A stretch of DNA of 64,000 bases from Sordariomycetes sp. S80-01Y (taxonomy: Eukaryota > Ascomycota > Sordariomycetes), in assembly GCA_037042185.1 (NCBI GenBank), contig JAXQJY010000026.1:248001-312000 (forward strand), given 5' to 3'. The stretch's first letter is position 1, and each line of letters opens with the position of its first letter. Positions 53,546 to 64,000 of this stretch are shown piece by piece. The position numbers and the translations under genes are program-made. The notes under the pieces are model-generated. The model was not told the DNA's origin, ran no database searches, and saw nothing but the letters and a program-made list of their open reading frames with translations.

Positions 53546-56500
53546 CTAGTGAGAGCCACGGGCTCGCTTGGCACCGCCACCGATTTCCGAGTCACCTCTG
53601 GGTCGCTTCGTCCCCGGCTGGAACTCGCCAGCGTTTGGGTTCATGTTACCACCACGTCCACCTCTGCTACCGCCTCGACCACCGCGTGTGCCGGGTTGAG
53701 GGATTCCGGATTCGTGGGTTCCACTGGAGGCGCGTTGACCAGGTGCTTGATGATTACCGCGGCCGCCCCGGCCACCTCGAGCAGTGGGGATGCCGGTCCC
53801 CCGACCACCTTGTTGATTGTTCGGTTGCTGGCCTTGGGTCTGCTGTTGACCTTGCGGTTGAGCCTGACTCGGCGCAGAAGCATTATCGGGCTTAGGTGCG
53901 AACGGGTTCGGGGCTGCAGCCTTATTGCCGGTATTCGTTGACGCAGCGAAGGGGCTGTTAACAGGCTGCGCCGGGGTAGTTGTTGCCGCTGCCGTCGCTG
54001 TTGACGGCGCTTGTGGTGTAGCCACAGGTTGTGCGTCGTTGGTTTGGGCTGGAGGAGCTGCATTCTGAGCTGCTGGCGTGGCTGGCGTGCCCGCAGTCGA
54101 GCCTTGCCGTTGCGGCGTTGGCTTCGCAGGCGTCGCGGCTGGTGCAGCTGGCTCGGGCTTAGCCACCTTTGCAACCTCCCAGACCTCACCGACTGGCTTT
54201 TGGGGAGTCTCCTTGGCGGCAGTCTCGACCACACCGAGCTTCGCCTGCGCAAGCCTGAGCTTGTTATCACTCATGTTGATGCGCAGCGTTGACTTTTTGG
54301 CCTCGAGCATCTGCGCCTGTTCTCTCGCGGAAGCTACCTTGCTGTCGACGTCAGAAGCAGCCTCCGCCTTTGCCGCCTCAACACGCTTCTTGATGTTGGC
54401 GCTAATGATGCTCTTAGCCGTCGCGTTGCTGGAGAGGAAAGATCGCATGGCGGCGTCGTCCATCGCAGACAGATCGGACGCGGCGTTGGAAGCGCCACCA
54501 GGTGTGGGTGGAGGGTCGGCGGCGCCGGTGTTTTCTACCTTGGGAGTTTGCGGTTCCTGCGTCGCGGCGGTCTGGGCCTGGGGGTTCTCGGCCTGCCAAA
54601 TGGCCTTCTCTTGGCTAAGTTTGAGCTCGTAGTCCTCCCTCAGCTTTTTCCGCTCTGCCTCCATCTGGGCAGACCGCTCCTTGAGCTTCGAGTTGAGGGT
54701 ATCCTTCATGCGATCCAGGCGGTCTTTGGTGGCAGCTTGGATGCTGCTCTCAATCTTGTTCTCGATTTCGGCTGCCTTTGCCTCGAACTCAGCAGCACGC
54801 TTCTCGGCTTCCGCAATCTTTTCCTCCAAGGCCTTGCGTTCTTCGTCCGAAAGGCCGCTAGGTGCGGGTGTTGCCTCGCTTCCGGTGGCCTGCGCCGGCG
54901 CGGGCTGCTCAGCGCTTTGCCCAGTCTCATTCTGCTGAGCGACAGACTCCTGGAGCTGCTGGATGGTTTGGTCGCGTTCGGTGATGGCATTCTGCATTTC
55001 GCTGCGAAGCATCTCGAGTTGCTGCTCGGCGCCCAGCTTCTGCGCGTTGAGCGCCTCGAGCTCCTTTCGAGCATCGTTCAGCTGTTGCTCTAGCTGAGCG
55101 ACGACATCAGATGAGACTGCAGCTTCTACGGGCTGCGTGGACGGGGCGGTCTCGGTGGTCTGACCCTGGGCGTCTGCCTGCTGGCGGAGTTCTTCCACCT
55201 GCCTCTGGAAGGCTTCAACTTGCTTCTGGAGCTCGGCCTGCTGGGCCGTCGATGCTTCGAGCTCCGTGGACTTCTGACCTAGCTGCTCCTCCACCTCCTT
55301 GGCTTTTTGGATCACCTCGTTCTTCTCGACTGTCTGCTTGCGTGAGCGCTCCTTGGCCTGTTCAATCAACTTGCCCCGACTTGTCTTCCAATTTTCACGC
55401 TCCGTCTCCAGTGTCGAGTTCAGCTCGGCAATCTTGTCGTTGAGCGGCTGTGATTGCTCCTTCAGGCTGGCGTTCTCGGACTCCAGCTCGGTGATCTTCT
55501 CCTTGAGGCCCTCCATTTCCGCGGGATCGACGCGGCCGTACTTCTTGAGGATGCCCTCAGTGCGTTTCTGCCAACGGTCACGGTCCTCCTGCACCTGCTT
55601 TATCTCTTCCTGGACATAGGTCGCCTGCGTCTTGAGGCTGTCGATCTCGGCTTCAAGCGGTTGGACCTTGGCCTCGATCTCCTCGACCGCCTTTGTCTTC
55701 GCGGTGACCAAGTCCTTCAGACGAGTGTTTTCATTTCGCAGCGTCATGCTGCTCTCGCGGTAGAGGTTCAGCTCGTTGAGCTTCTCCATTAGATCCTGAT
55801 GATTCATCGACGTGCGCCCGCTCTGGGCTGCTTGGCTGCGCTCCTGGTCGAGCTTGAGACGAGTCTCGTCGAGTTGCGATTGGGTGTAGTCGAGCTGTTG
55901 CTGGAGACGCTTCGACTCCTGACTCTTGAGCTCGTATTGTACCTCGAGAATCTCCTTCTCGCGGCGCAGGTAGCTGTTGAGCTCACGCAGTCCCTCGCTA
56001 ACATCGCCCATAGCCACTGGTGACATAGCCTCGTCGCCTTCTTCGGTGCTACGGCTCTGTTGCAGGGCAGAGACCTGTGATGTCAACCCTTCGAGTTGTT
56101 GATGTAACAGCTTGTTCTGGGCATTGACGTCTTCCCGGCGCGTCTTGAGCTCGACGATTTCTTGTTCAAGTCGTTGACGCTGTTCGGCCCATGAGCCCTC
56201 GCTTTGGGTAAGGGTAACGCGGGCGGACTCGGTCTCGGAGCGCAAGGTCGTAGCCTCACTCTTTACCTCGTTGTACTCGTTGCGGAGATCTTGTAGAAGC
56301 TTGGCAGCCTCAGCATGCTTGACAAGCTCCTGCTCGTAGTTCTGCTGAGCCTTGGCCGCGACATCGGCTTGTGCTCGTAGATCTTGTTGGTGGAAGCGGG
56401 CAGCCTCAACGTGACGGGCGCTGTCCTCTTTGAGTCGGTTGACCTCTTCCTCTAGAATAGTTTTCTCGTCCTGGTATCGCCGAGCGATTTCGCCCTGAGA

Positions 56501-59500
56501 ATCCCGCATGGTTGAAAGCTCAGTATTGGATCGGGAGAGCTCACTAGACATATCCTCGATGCGCTGCTCGAGCTCCCTGATTTTGTTGTTCTTCTCCTCG
56601 ACCATTGCCTCCATCTGCTGCTGGTATTCGCCTTGTGATGAGCGGAGGTCCTCCAGAGCTTCTTCGTTGCTCTGACTAAGCTCCTTGTATTGCTCAGCCT
56701 GAGCCTTCGCATTGTCGAGATGGGTCCTGGCCAGATCGAGCTCACGCTTGAGATCAGCGACCTCGTTGTTGAGGTCTTGGACCTCCGTCTCCAACTCCTG
56801 CGTCTCGGTAGATGTACCTGGACGGGGCGTCGGTCGCGGTTGCAGACGGCCAACGCGCTCCTCGGCGTTCCGAAGTTCGACGGTCAACTCGTCCACACGA
56901 GCTTGAAGGTGATCGCGGCTTGTCTTGGCGCCCACATTCTCCTCCCGCAGCTGGCTCAAGCTCGTCATGAGCTCGTCGATCCTCTTTTGAGCTTCCTTGC
57001 TCTCATACTCCTTGCGCAGCTGCAGCTTCTTGGTTTCTTCAGCCTCAATGCTCAGCTTCCTCCTGGCTTCGGCGAGCTCACGCTCCATATTCTCAGCATG
57101 GGCCTGAGCCTTCCTGCGGGCTTCCGATTCGGCCATGGTGCGCTCGTTCTCGAGAGACTGCTGAGTGGAGATGAGGTTATTAAGTCGGTTCTTTTCCTCG
57201 ATGAGGCCTTCGTTGTCCTTTGTTAAACGTTCGTGGATGCCGTTCCAAAGGTTCTTCTCAGCCTTGAGGTTGGCGTTCTCGTTCCGCATGCTGTCCAACA
57301 GGCCCCTTGCCTCTATGAGCTCCTCGGCGACTTGCTGAGTGCGAATATCCTGCTTCGCGGCGGTCTCGGACAAGGCCTGGCTCCGCTTTTGCAGCTCTGT
57401 GTTCTCATTCTGAAGCGCGACATAGTTGTTCTGAAGCATCTCGCGACGCTCCGACTCGAGACGAACCTCGCCCTGCAGCTTGATGCGCTCAGTCTGCAGC
57501 GAGTTCTTCTCCATGGTGAGGTTGTCGATCTGCTCACGAAGATCCTTCCTTACGCCATCCTGCGCTTCCCTGAAACCATCATACTCGGTTTGCAGCTTGC
57601 CGAGCGCCTCCTTTAAGGCTTCAGCCTGCTCGCTTGGCTCGATGCTGGTGAGAGGCAGGCGTCCGCTGCCGTCCAAAGACTCGCGCATCATCGACGCCGC
57701 ATCGCCACCGGAACCGCGCTGCTGAATGATGCGCCGGAACATATCGCGCTCCATCTTGTAGCTTTCCATCGTGTTCTTGATGGACTTGGCCTCCTCAGTC
57801 ATATGGTCCAGATCCTGCTGCAGCTTCTCGACCTTGTCGTGATCCTCCTTTGCCTGGTGTTTGGCGGCCAGGGCGTCTTCACTTTCCAGTTGATCGGCGA
57901 GGTCGCGGGTGATGCGGAGAAGATCCTCGTTCTTCTTTTGGAGGCCTTCGATGTTTTTGAAAACTACGAGTTTCTCCGTGATGAACTGGTGGGTGTCAGA
58001 CATATCAGAGAGGGCCTCCTCTGTTACCTCGCCGTTCTCGAGACGCTCGAGTTGGTGTTTCTCTTCGTCCGATAGCTTTTCAATACCCTTCTCCAGCGCG
58101 TAGATATTGAAGACAAGATACCTTGTTTGGGTGCTGAGGTCGCGAATCTGGTTGCGCAGAATCTTCACTTCGGTTTGGGAAGATGCCAGCGCAGCCTCAG
58201 CCTTTCGAGCGTTCTTCCTTGATTGGTCGCGTTCTTCGAAGCTTCGCTGCAACATTTCGGATGACCTTGCCATCTCCTCCTGGAGATTCTCGTTTTCTGC
58301 TTGCAGCTCCTGCAGCTCAGGCCCCTTCATCTCGAGCGCTTCCATCATACTGTCAACCTCCTCGCTCAACTGTTGACTCCTTCGCTTCTCAGTCGCCAGT
58401 TGGCCCTTGACGACATACAGCTGCTCGATAGCTTGCGTTGCGGTGATGGCTGACTTGTTCGTGCCCCGAGCTGTGCCCGGGGTCGCAAATGGTGACGAAG
58501 CTCGCAACAGGGAGTTTCCGTTCGCTCGTGGAGTCTGCGGGGGCTCACTGTCGCGAGGTGCAGGTGTCTGTTCAGCTCGGACATGGAGCTCATCGATCTC
58601 GCCCTCCAGCTGTCGGATCTTCTCTTCCAACTCTGTTCCGTTCTGGCGTTCCTTCTCTAGCTCTTGACGGATCCGGTGGATTTCTCCCTCGTAGTTGTCT
58701 TTGAGGCGATCCCTCTCGGCCTGGACATCGCTTATCCGTTCCTCAGCAGCATCGGCGAGCCGCTTCGACATCTCCCCAATGCGCTTCGACGAGTTCAGCT
58801 CGGTTTTGTAGCTTTCGACAGTAGCTGCAAAGGAAGCTTCCTGTTGCTGAAGCTTGACGAGCGCCTCATCGGTCTTTTTCTGAGTTGCATCGAGTCGCTC
58901 ACGGAGTTGTTTCTCGGTTCGCTTGAGAGCGTCAACTTCAGCTTGGGCATCTTCGTTCTGTCGCTGCAGCTCGGCAATGCGCGCGCCCTTCTCTTTGCGG
59001 TACTTGAGCGCTTCGTCACCCTTGGTCTTGAGTTCGGTTTCGAGCCAGTCGCTGTTCTCGCGGGCGAGCTTGAGCTGCTGTTCCAGAGATTCCTGCCGGT
59101 ACTTGGCGCTGCTTAATTGACCTCGGGCGGTCTGTTCAGACTGCTGCAGCTTCGTGATCTCGCGGGACAGCTCAACATTCTTCTGGTGCTGCTTGGTGAG
59201 CTCTTCGGAAACGGTGGCATCGCGCTTGTTGTTGGATTCAATGATCGACAGATTCGTGCGATTCGAGGATTGCAAGGCTTCAATCTTGTCGTTGAGTGCC
59301 TTCAGCTCGTCGCCATGGCTGCCGTCCTTGGCTTTGAGGTTCTGTAGCTCATTCTCGATCGTTTGGCGCTTGTTCTCTGTTCGCAATGTTAGCCCCACAC
59401 GCAACAAAGGGCAAAAGCACACGGACCCTCTTCCTGCAGCTTCTGTCGCGACTCCTCGAGATCCTTCAGCGCCTTCTCTGCGGTCTGCTTCGATGCCTGC

Positions 59501-59718
59501 GATCGCGACTCGGAGCTGCGCACTGCGTTCTCGAGCTCAATGTCGGTCTGGAGCTTCTCCGCGTACAAGGTGTCAAACTCGTGACCCTTTGATTCCACCG
59601 CCTGAAGCAACTGGCGCACAAGCTCTACGGTCGGCTCAGACAGCAAGCTGGTGATGACCGGCTGATCCAGGCCAAGATGGCCCGCAATGTAGCCGACATC
59701 GACGTCGGCGGCGGCCAT
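53546..59718 (-). CDS. MLP1: Nuclear pore basket protein TPR/Mlp1
   Basis: 2040-residue coiled-coil scaffold of the nuclear pore basket, which docks mRNA quality control and the spindle checkpoint. Exons (minus) 59718-59427 and 59376-53546; splicing restores LQEEENKRQTIENELQNLK. ATG 59718 (MAAADVDVGYIAGHLG) is the first real ATG; upstream codons are TTG-led. About the first 1500 residues are nearly continuous heptad coiled coil, with the TPR core around NIYALEKGIEKLSDEEKHQL and PNxNN-like points. After about residue 1700 comes a Pro/Ala/Gln-rich tail, then RGG/GRGG clusters (TRGGRGGSRGGRGG) and a basic end (GTKRPRGDSEIGGGAKRARG) that can act as an NLS. Gene symbol used for the yeast homologue; the fungal TPR is often a single gene. 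Confidence 0.92.
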
Positions 59719-60594
59719 CGTGGTGTTCAGGTCGGCCTCGCGCGGCTCGTCATGGGCGGGCGATGGTGAGTTCGGCAATCAGAAAAACAAAAGGAATCGG
59801 ATGCGAAGACAAGCGACACGATTTCACGGTCGCTGAGGGTCGCCTAGGCGGGGGCTCAGGCCTTGGTGGGAGGTGAGGTGGTGATTTAGAGGTGAAGAAG
59901 AGATTGGCGATCTGGAGCTGGCCTGGCAACAAGAAACCTCCGTCGCGACTGCCTCGCATTCAGCGTTACTGTTTTGGGCAGAGCGACAATGACAGCATCT
60001 GAGCCAATGGGAAACGGGCGTGCTGGTGGCATCCCCGCCGAGCTCCGAAGATGAGCCGGCTCACCTGTAAACCTCCGTGTCAGGCGCCACGCCACTGCAA
60101 AAGCCGCATCATCAGCGACTTCACTTTGGCGTCCGTGGACCTCTGCACTGGAGCTTCTATGCCGCACGGGGGCGTAATCTTTAGGACTCTTCGCATCACG
60201 GCTCACGACGGCCGAGTGAATATTTTGATGCTGTCGAAGCTACTAACTACCGCAGCGTGACGGGTCCGTCGCTACCCTGCGGCTCTTGACCGTGCTAAGT
60301 TTTGGAGCTGTCTTGGAACCACGCGCTCGCAATTTTCGGGCTACAATCGATGCTGTCGATCAACTCAAAGCTTAAATGACCCGTGATCAAGTTGGTATTT
60401 ATTCCATCGACCGTGACTCGCAACGCGTTACAGCAAATCGCTGCTCAGTTTGAGTGCTTCAAAATCATGCGATTCCTGCTCTACGTCCGTGGATTAAGCT
60501 TAGAAGACAACTTCTGAATGATGGCTTCAGATACGCCGATAAATTTCTGAGTCCAAGACTCTTCGTGATTGACACAGCCAGTCTCGGTGTCGCC
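59719..60594. other. Intergenic region
   Basis: Promoter side of TPR/Mlp1 and 3' flank of the Artemis-like gene. Short frames are without motif. Nothing recognised. Confidence 0.5.
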
Positions 60595-62992
60595 CTAAAG
60601 CTCCCTCTCCATGGCACTATGGCCTCCATCCGTGCTCAACAACCCGAACCCACTCCAACCACAGTCACCGCTGCCATGCAACATCTCATAATACGCCTCC
60701 CTTCTTTGCAACGAGTGGCGCATGCTCAACGTTGAAACAAACGACTTCTCCGTTTGCTGAGATTCACCTAGATCCTCGTCTGCTTGCGGCGCATCGTCAG
60801 GGTCGAAGTACTCCTCGTAGCCGCGCTTGGCACCTCGTAAGGCGACTGAGGTGGATTGGCTGTCATCTGTCAGACCAACTAAAGGATCGTATTGAGTTGT
60901 TTCGGGAAGAGGGCTTGACATCTCAATGTCTGGGGAGTTGAACATGGCCGCCTGCGATTCTCCGAGCGGGCTGGCGAATTGAGTAGCTTGAGGGGCTCCT
61001 CGGGTCCGGGGCATTGCTGCCTCTTCGTCGCCTTGCACTGAAGACGACAACCAGTTAGCCTCCGCTGGTCTCGATTGGGGTGATGCTTGGTGCTGTTGCG
61101 AGTCCGTCATTTGCGTGCTTCCCTCGCGGTGCCTCGTGTCCATCTGAGCCTGCGCTTCGTTGACAGCCTGCAAGTGGGCGTCAAAGGCGAAAGTGGCACC
61201 GGAACAATATTTCCCGAACAGACTAGCAATTGAAAGCGCTACTCATGTTAGCTTCGTCCGATGGTGGTCGCTTGAGAGCTTACAATTCCTCAACCATTCT
61301 TCTTGGTCAACTGTACACGGCCAAATATCCTTTGGCTTCCAGGTATTGACAAACTCGCACAGCTCTGGATAGCTTGAGTGTCGGGAGTATGGGAATCTAA
61401 TGGTTCTCGGCAGTTGCTGGTTTCCGGAGTCCTCCCTCAGTCCACCGGCTCCAGAGGTAGCGCTTTCGGATGACTTTTTGACAATAGCGCGAATGACCTC
61501 CTCAAGTGCGGCGGAGGGATTTTCAGTGTTTATATCTATGTCCAAGGAAAGATTTCTGCCGTAGGTTGAGAGCGTAGTGAGAAACTTTGAGACCTTGGCC
61601 TGCAAGTCCGGGGTGAGCCCTCCGCATCCATGAATACTGTAGTGGTCAGCCGTCATCGATACATATTGAAGAGATCATTTACCTCTCAAGGAGGATTTGC
61701 AGATCTTGCGTCAAAAGATCAATCTCTGCTTCTCTCTCCAAGTCATCGCCTCCCCCACCGACGCCTACTTCCACTAGGTCCGCACCACTGGGCAGATGTG
61801 CAACAACCGGCTGTATACGGATCACATTCGGTGCCCGCGCGACGGCGCACATGTTCCCTTTCTCACAGCTGTGGATACGGACATTCGGATCAGATGTTAG
61901 GCATCCCGGGTGTGGCGAGTTGCCGCACATGTAACCGACGAGGGCAGGCGCCTCTGGTGATAGGTGGACAGTTGTGTGGAGGCAGTCCTTGGCGGGGGGT
62001 TCAATAGCGAGGGACTGGTATATTTTCATCTTGTAGTCATCCAAGTGAACCTGTAGGCGTTAAAATTTGCAAAAGGTAACACGGCGGACAGAGCCTACAG
62101 GTGAATTTAAGGCTCTTGAGAGCGCAATCCAGACATCCTCGTACCCATAGGTCCAAGCCTGGAAATGGAAGACGGTGTCATCCGGATACTTCGAAACTTT
62201 TCGAAGAAGTTCGGCGAGGCCGTCTGCCTTTGTTTGGAAAGGCACATTGCTTGTGAATGAGGTATCGAGGTAGATTTTGTCCAGTCGCTTGATGCTCGAG
62301 GTGTATTCCACCACATTTGGATTTCGGGCAATGGCATTGACATACCACGGTTCGCTTCTGATATCTCCAGTGTACAGAATAGCCTTCCCATCTCCCTCGA
62401 TCACTCTTAATGTCAGCCTGTGTGGCGTGCGAGGAGTTGGACTGTGGGACTAACAGAACATCACAGCCCCAGGGCAGTGGTTTGCATCAAGGAGGGTCAC
62501 CCGGATCTCGCGACCCGGTTGCAATTCCAGGCGCGTTGGGGTATCGAGGGGAAGCGGCTTCTACACAACATCAGCCTCATGTCCGTCTCGGTTCCGAGAT
62601 GGGAGTCCCACCAGAACTCTGTGGAGGTGCTTGTAGGTTTGCTGGCGCGCTTCGAGGATGCCCTTCGCATAGTTCAACCGACAGGGGTACCTCTCCAACC
62701 GCAGAAGGATCTCGCGCGTGGCAGCCGAGCAGTACACGCTGGCGGATATCAGAGACATATCTCCGCTAGGATAGACCCATCAACTCACAAAGGGGATCTT
62801 AGGCTCTCCAGGCCCGCGAGGTGGTCACTGTGAATGTGGCTCAGGAAGCACGCAAGTGGGGGTCTTGCAGGGGGCTGCGTCCGAAAGAAGTCAACTGTCC
62901 AGATCAGTCAGAAGCAATATCGAATCTGTAAGCAGACGAGACCAACTTCGAATATCCGGGAACTCGGCCACCAAGCCGTTAAAGGTTGACAT
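60595..62992 (-). CDS. Artemis/SNM1-type metallo-beta-lactamase DNA nuclease
   Basis: DNA end-processing nuclease of the MBL/beta-CASP family (Artemis-like; double-strand break or crosslink repair), 684 residues in eight exons (minus): 62992-62947, 62894-62789, 62738-62612, 62560-62455, 62403-62099, 62050-61683, 61636-61284, 61238-60595. Splicing assembles the metal site: SHIHSDHLAG (HxHxDH, residues 35-40), DANHCPGAVMFLIEGDG and ILYTGDIRSEPWYV. The acceptor at 62404 was chosen because the nearer AG gives a stop, whereas this one yields MFLIEGDG. Later parts: KDIWPCTVDQEEWLRN, SIASLFGKYCSG, and a disordered Ser/Gln/Glu tail like Artemis. Nuclear. The choice between Artemis and Pso2/SNM1 rests on the WPCTVD-SIASLFG region; Artemis-like preferred. 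Confidence 0.85.
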
Positions 62993-64000
62993 TGTAGGTC
63001 GAGCGTGGCCGCCAAGCGCTTAGCCGCGTCTTCGGGCAGCACGAGCGGCAGGATGGGATATGAAGCGCCACACCTGGCGTTACATTGCCAAAGCTTCAGC
63101 TGGTGTGGCGAGAAGCGAGGCGCTCGACGAGACTGGTAATGCTCGCAAAAATGTGAGGTGAGGTTGCCGCGGGAGAGATCTGGGGGCGGATCGAGGGGCC
63201 GGGGGAGGGTTTGGCGGGGCAGAGTTGGCACTGTGTACAGTCACGCTGTGCGTCACTGACGGCGGCGTTTTAGGCGAAGTAGGAGTTGTCAAGACAGTGT
63301 GCAGTAGCTGCAGTGAGTTCCCGCACTGTAGTGGCACTAAGGTACATTGACGTCCACGTTTCCTGGCTGCCCACCGTGACCGTCGCGCGCACATCAACAC
63401 CAGCGTCAACAGTCACCCGAATCGATATCTGGTAAGCGCAGAGTTACACTCCGCCTTGGTGTGCCTCCATCGCTCCCCGCGGGGTCAGACTAGGCCATCA
63501 CGAGGTGCCGAAATATTGCATTCCTCTATATTGCCGATGCGTTCTCGACTCTGGACCCTGCTCGCCTTCCCTGCAGCGCGTTGGTCGGAGAGGCATCCCA
63601 TGGAAGCAATCCATTGTAGTGCCCGTTCAGTGCGTTTGTTCCTCCTTGGTGTCCAGAACAGCTAGGAATGGGTTCGAGCCGTACAGCGGCGCCAAATTGC
63701 AAGGAGACCAACAGCCATGAGCGCCTCAGGTCGGTGGGTTGGCCTCAGCAGCGTGAAACCGGCTAATCATCCATGCCAGCGAAATCTCTGCGACTCCGTT
63801 TCGTTGTTTCGTTGCTCGTTTCGACAGTGACGAGCGAGTTACAAGTACATAAAACACCAGGCCTGTGAAACGCATCCCGCGCCCCGAACAGTGGAGCGCC
63901 TTTCCCGCGATTTCGACCAGGGCAGGTCGCCAGACTTCCAGAAGAGTACTCGAGGAATGCCAGATACAGCGGCGCGGAACTTGGCACGGACGCGACCCGT
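62993..64000. other. Right-edge region without recognised gene
   Basis: Upstream of the Artemis-like gene to the window end. Open frames on both strands are short with no motif. A GGGTTCGAGCC near 63671 resembles a tRNA B box but no cloverleaf can be built around it. Confidence 0.45.

Noticed and set aside
63660-63700. tRNA-like B box GGGTTCGAGCC
   Set aside because: No matching A box, anticodon arm or acceptor stem could be placed around it on either strand.

Overview
The window is nuclear DNA from a filamentous ascomycete (Pezizomycotina). Most genes are cut by short introns of about 45-150 bases with GT-AG (rarely GC-AG) borders. The proteins are typical of moulds: Zn2Cys6 regulators, MFS permeases, a P450, secreted glycoside hydrolases, a DUF7702-like membrane protein, an NWD (NLR N-terminal) domain, MAK5 and TPR/Mlp1. 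I cannot name the genus. No tRNA, rRNA, transposon, CRISPR array or organellar sequence was recognised. Exon borders were worked out by hand from reading frame, splice consensus and family motifs.

Layout. 0-3 kb: the 3' part of an NRPS-like adenylation-thiolation-reductase enzyme cut by the left edge. 3-10.4 kb: a carbohydrate-use group made of a maltose/hexose-type permease, a divergent C2H2+Zn2Cys6 regulator and a GH39-like secreted hydrolase, with CreA-like CCCCAC clusters in two promoters. 11.6-14.4 kb: a tiny Cys-rich repeat protein and a membrane-anchored S33/TAP-like peptidase. 16-24.6 kb: a possible small metabolite or export group (DUF7702-like membrane protein, DHA1 MFS exporter, Zn2Cys6 regulator, four-TM protein, P450), with a CTCGCT-rich motif in three intergenic regions. 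25-33 kb: BTB protein, small M35 metalloprotease, intronless GH43-CBM6, Ada/AraC-type protein, PQ-loop protein and a proline-rich protein.

33.8-45 kb is the least ordinary part. It holds an NWD domain with no NACHT partner, a secreted-protein gene interrupted by one in-frame TAG, two further small secreted proteins, an unknown coiled-coil protein, and a tandem pair of paralogues of a family I do not recognise, each with the same TATA element at the same distance. 45.7-64 kb is more conserved: a PPxY protein, an APH-fold kinase, a GH43 beta-xylosidase-like enzyme, MAK5 helicase, nuclear-pore TPR/Mlp1 and an Artemis/SNM1-type nuclease.

Three secreted hydrolases for plant hemicellulose (GH39, two GH43), a sugar permease, possible CreA sites and several small secreted proteins fit a saprotroph or plant-associated lifestyle; this is inference.
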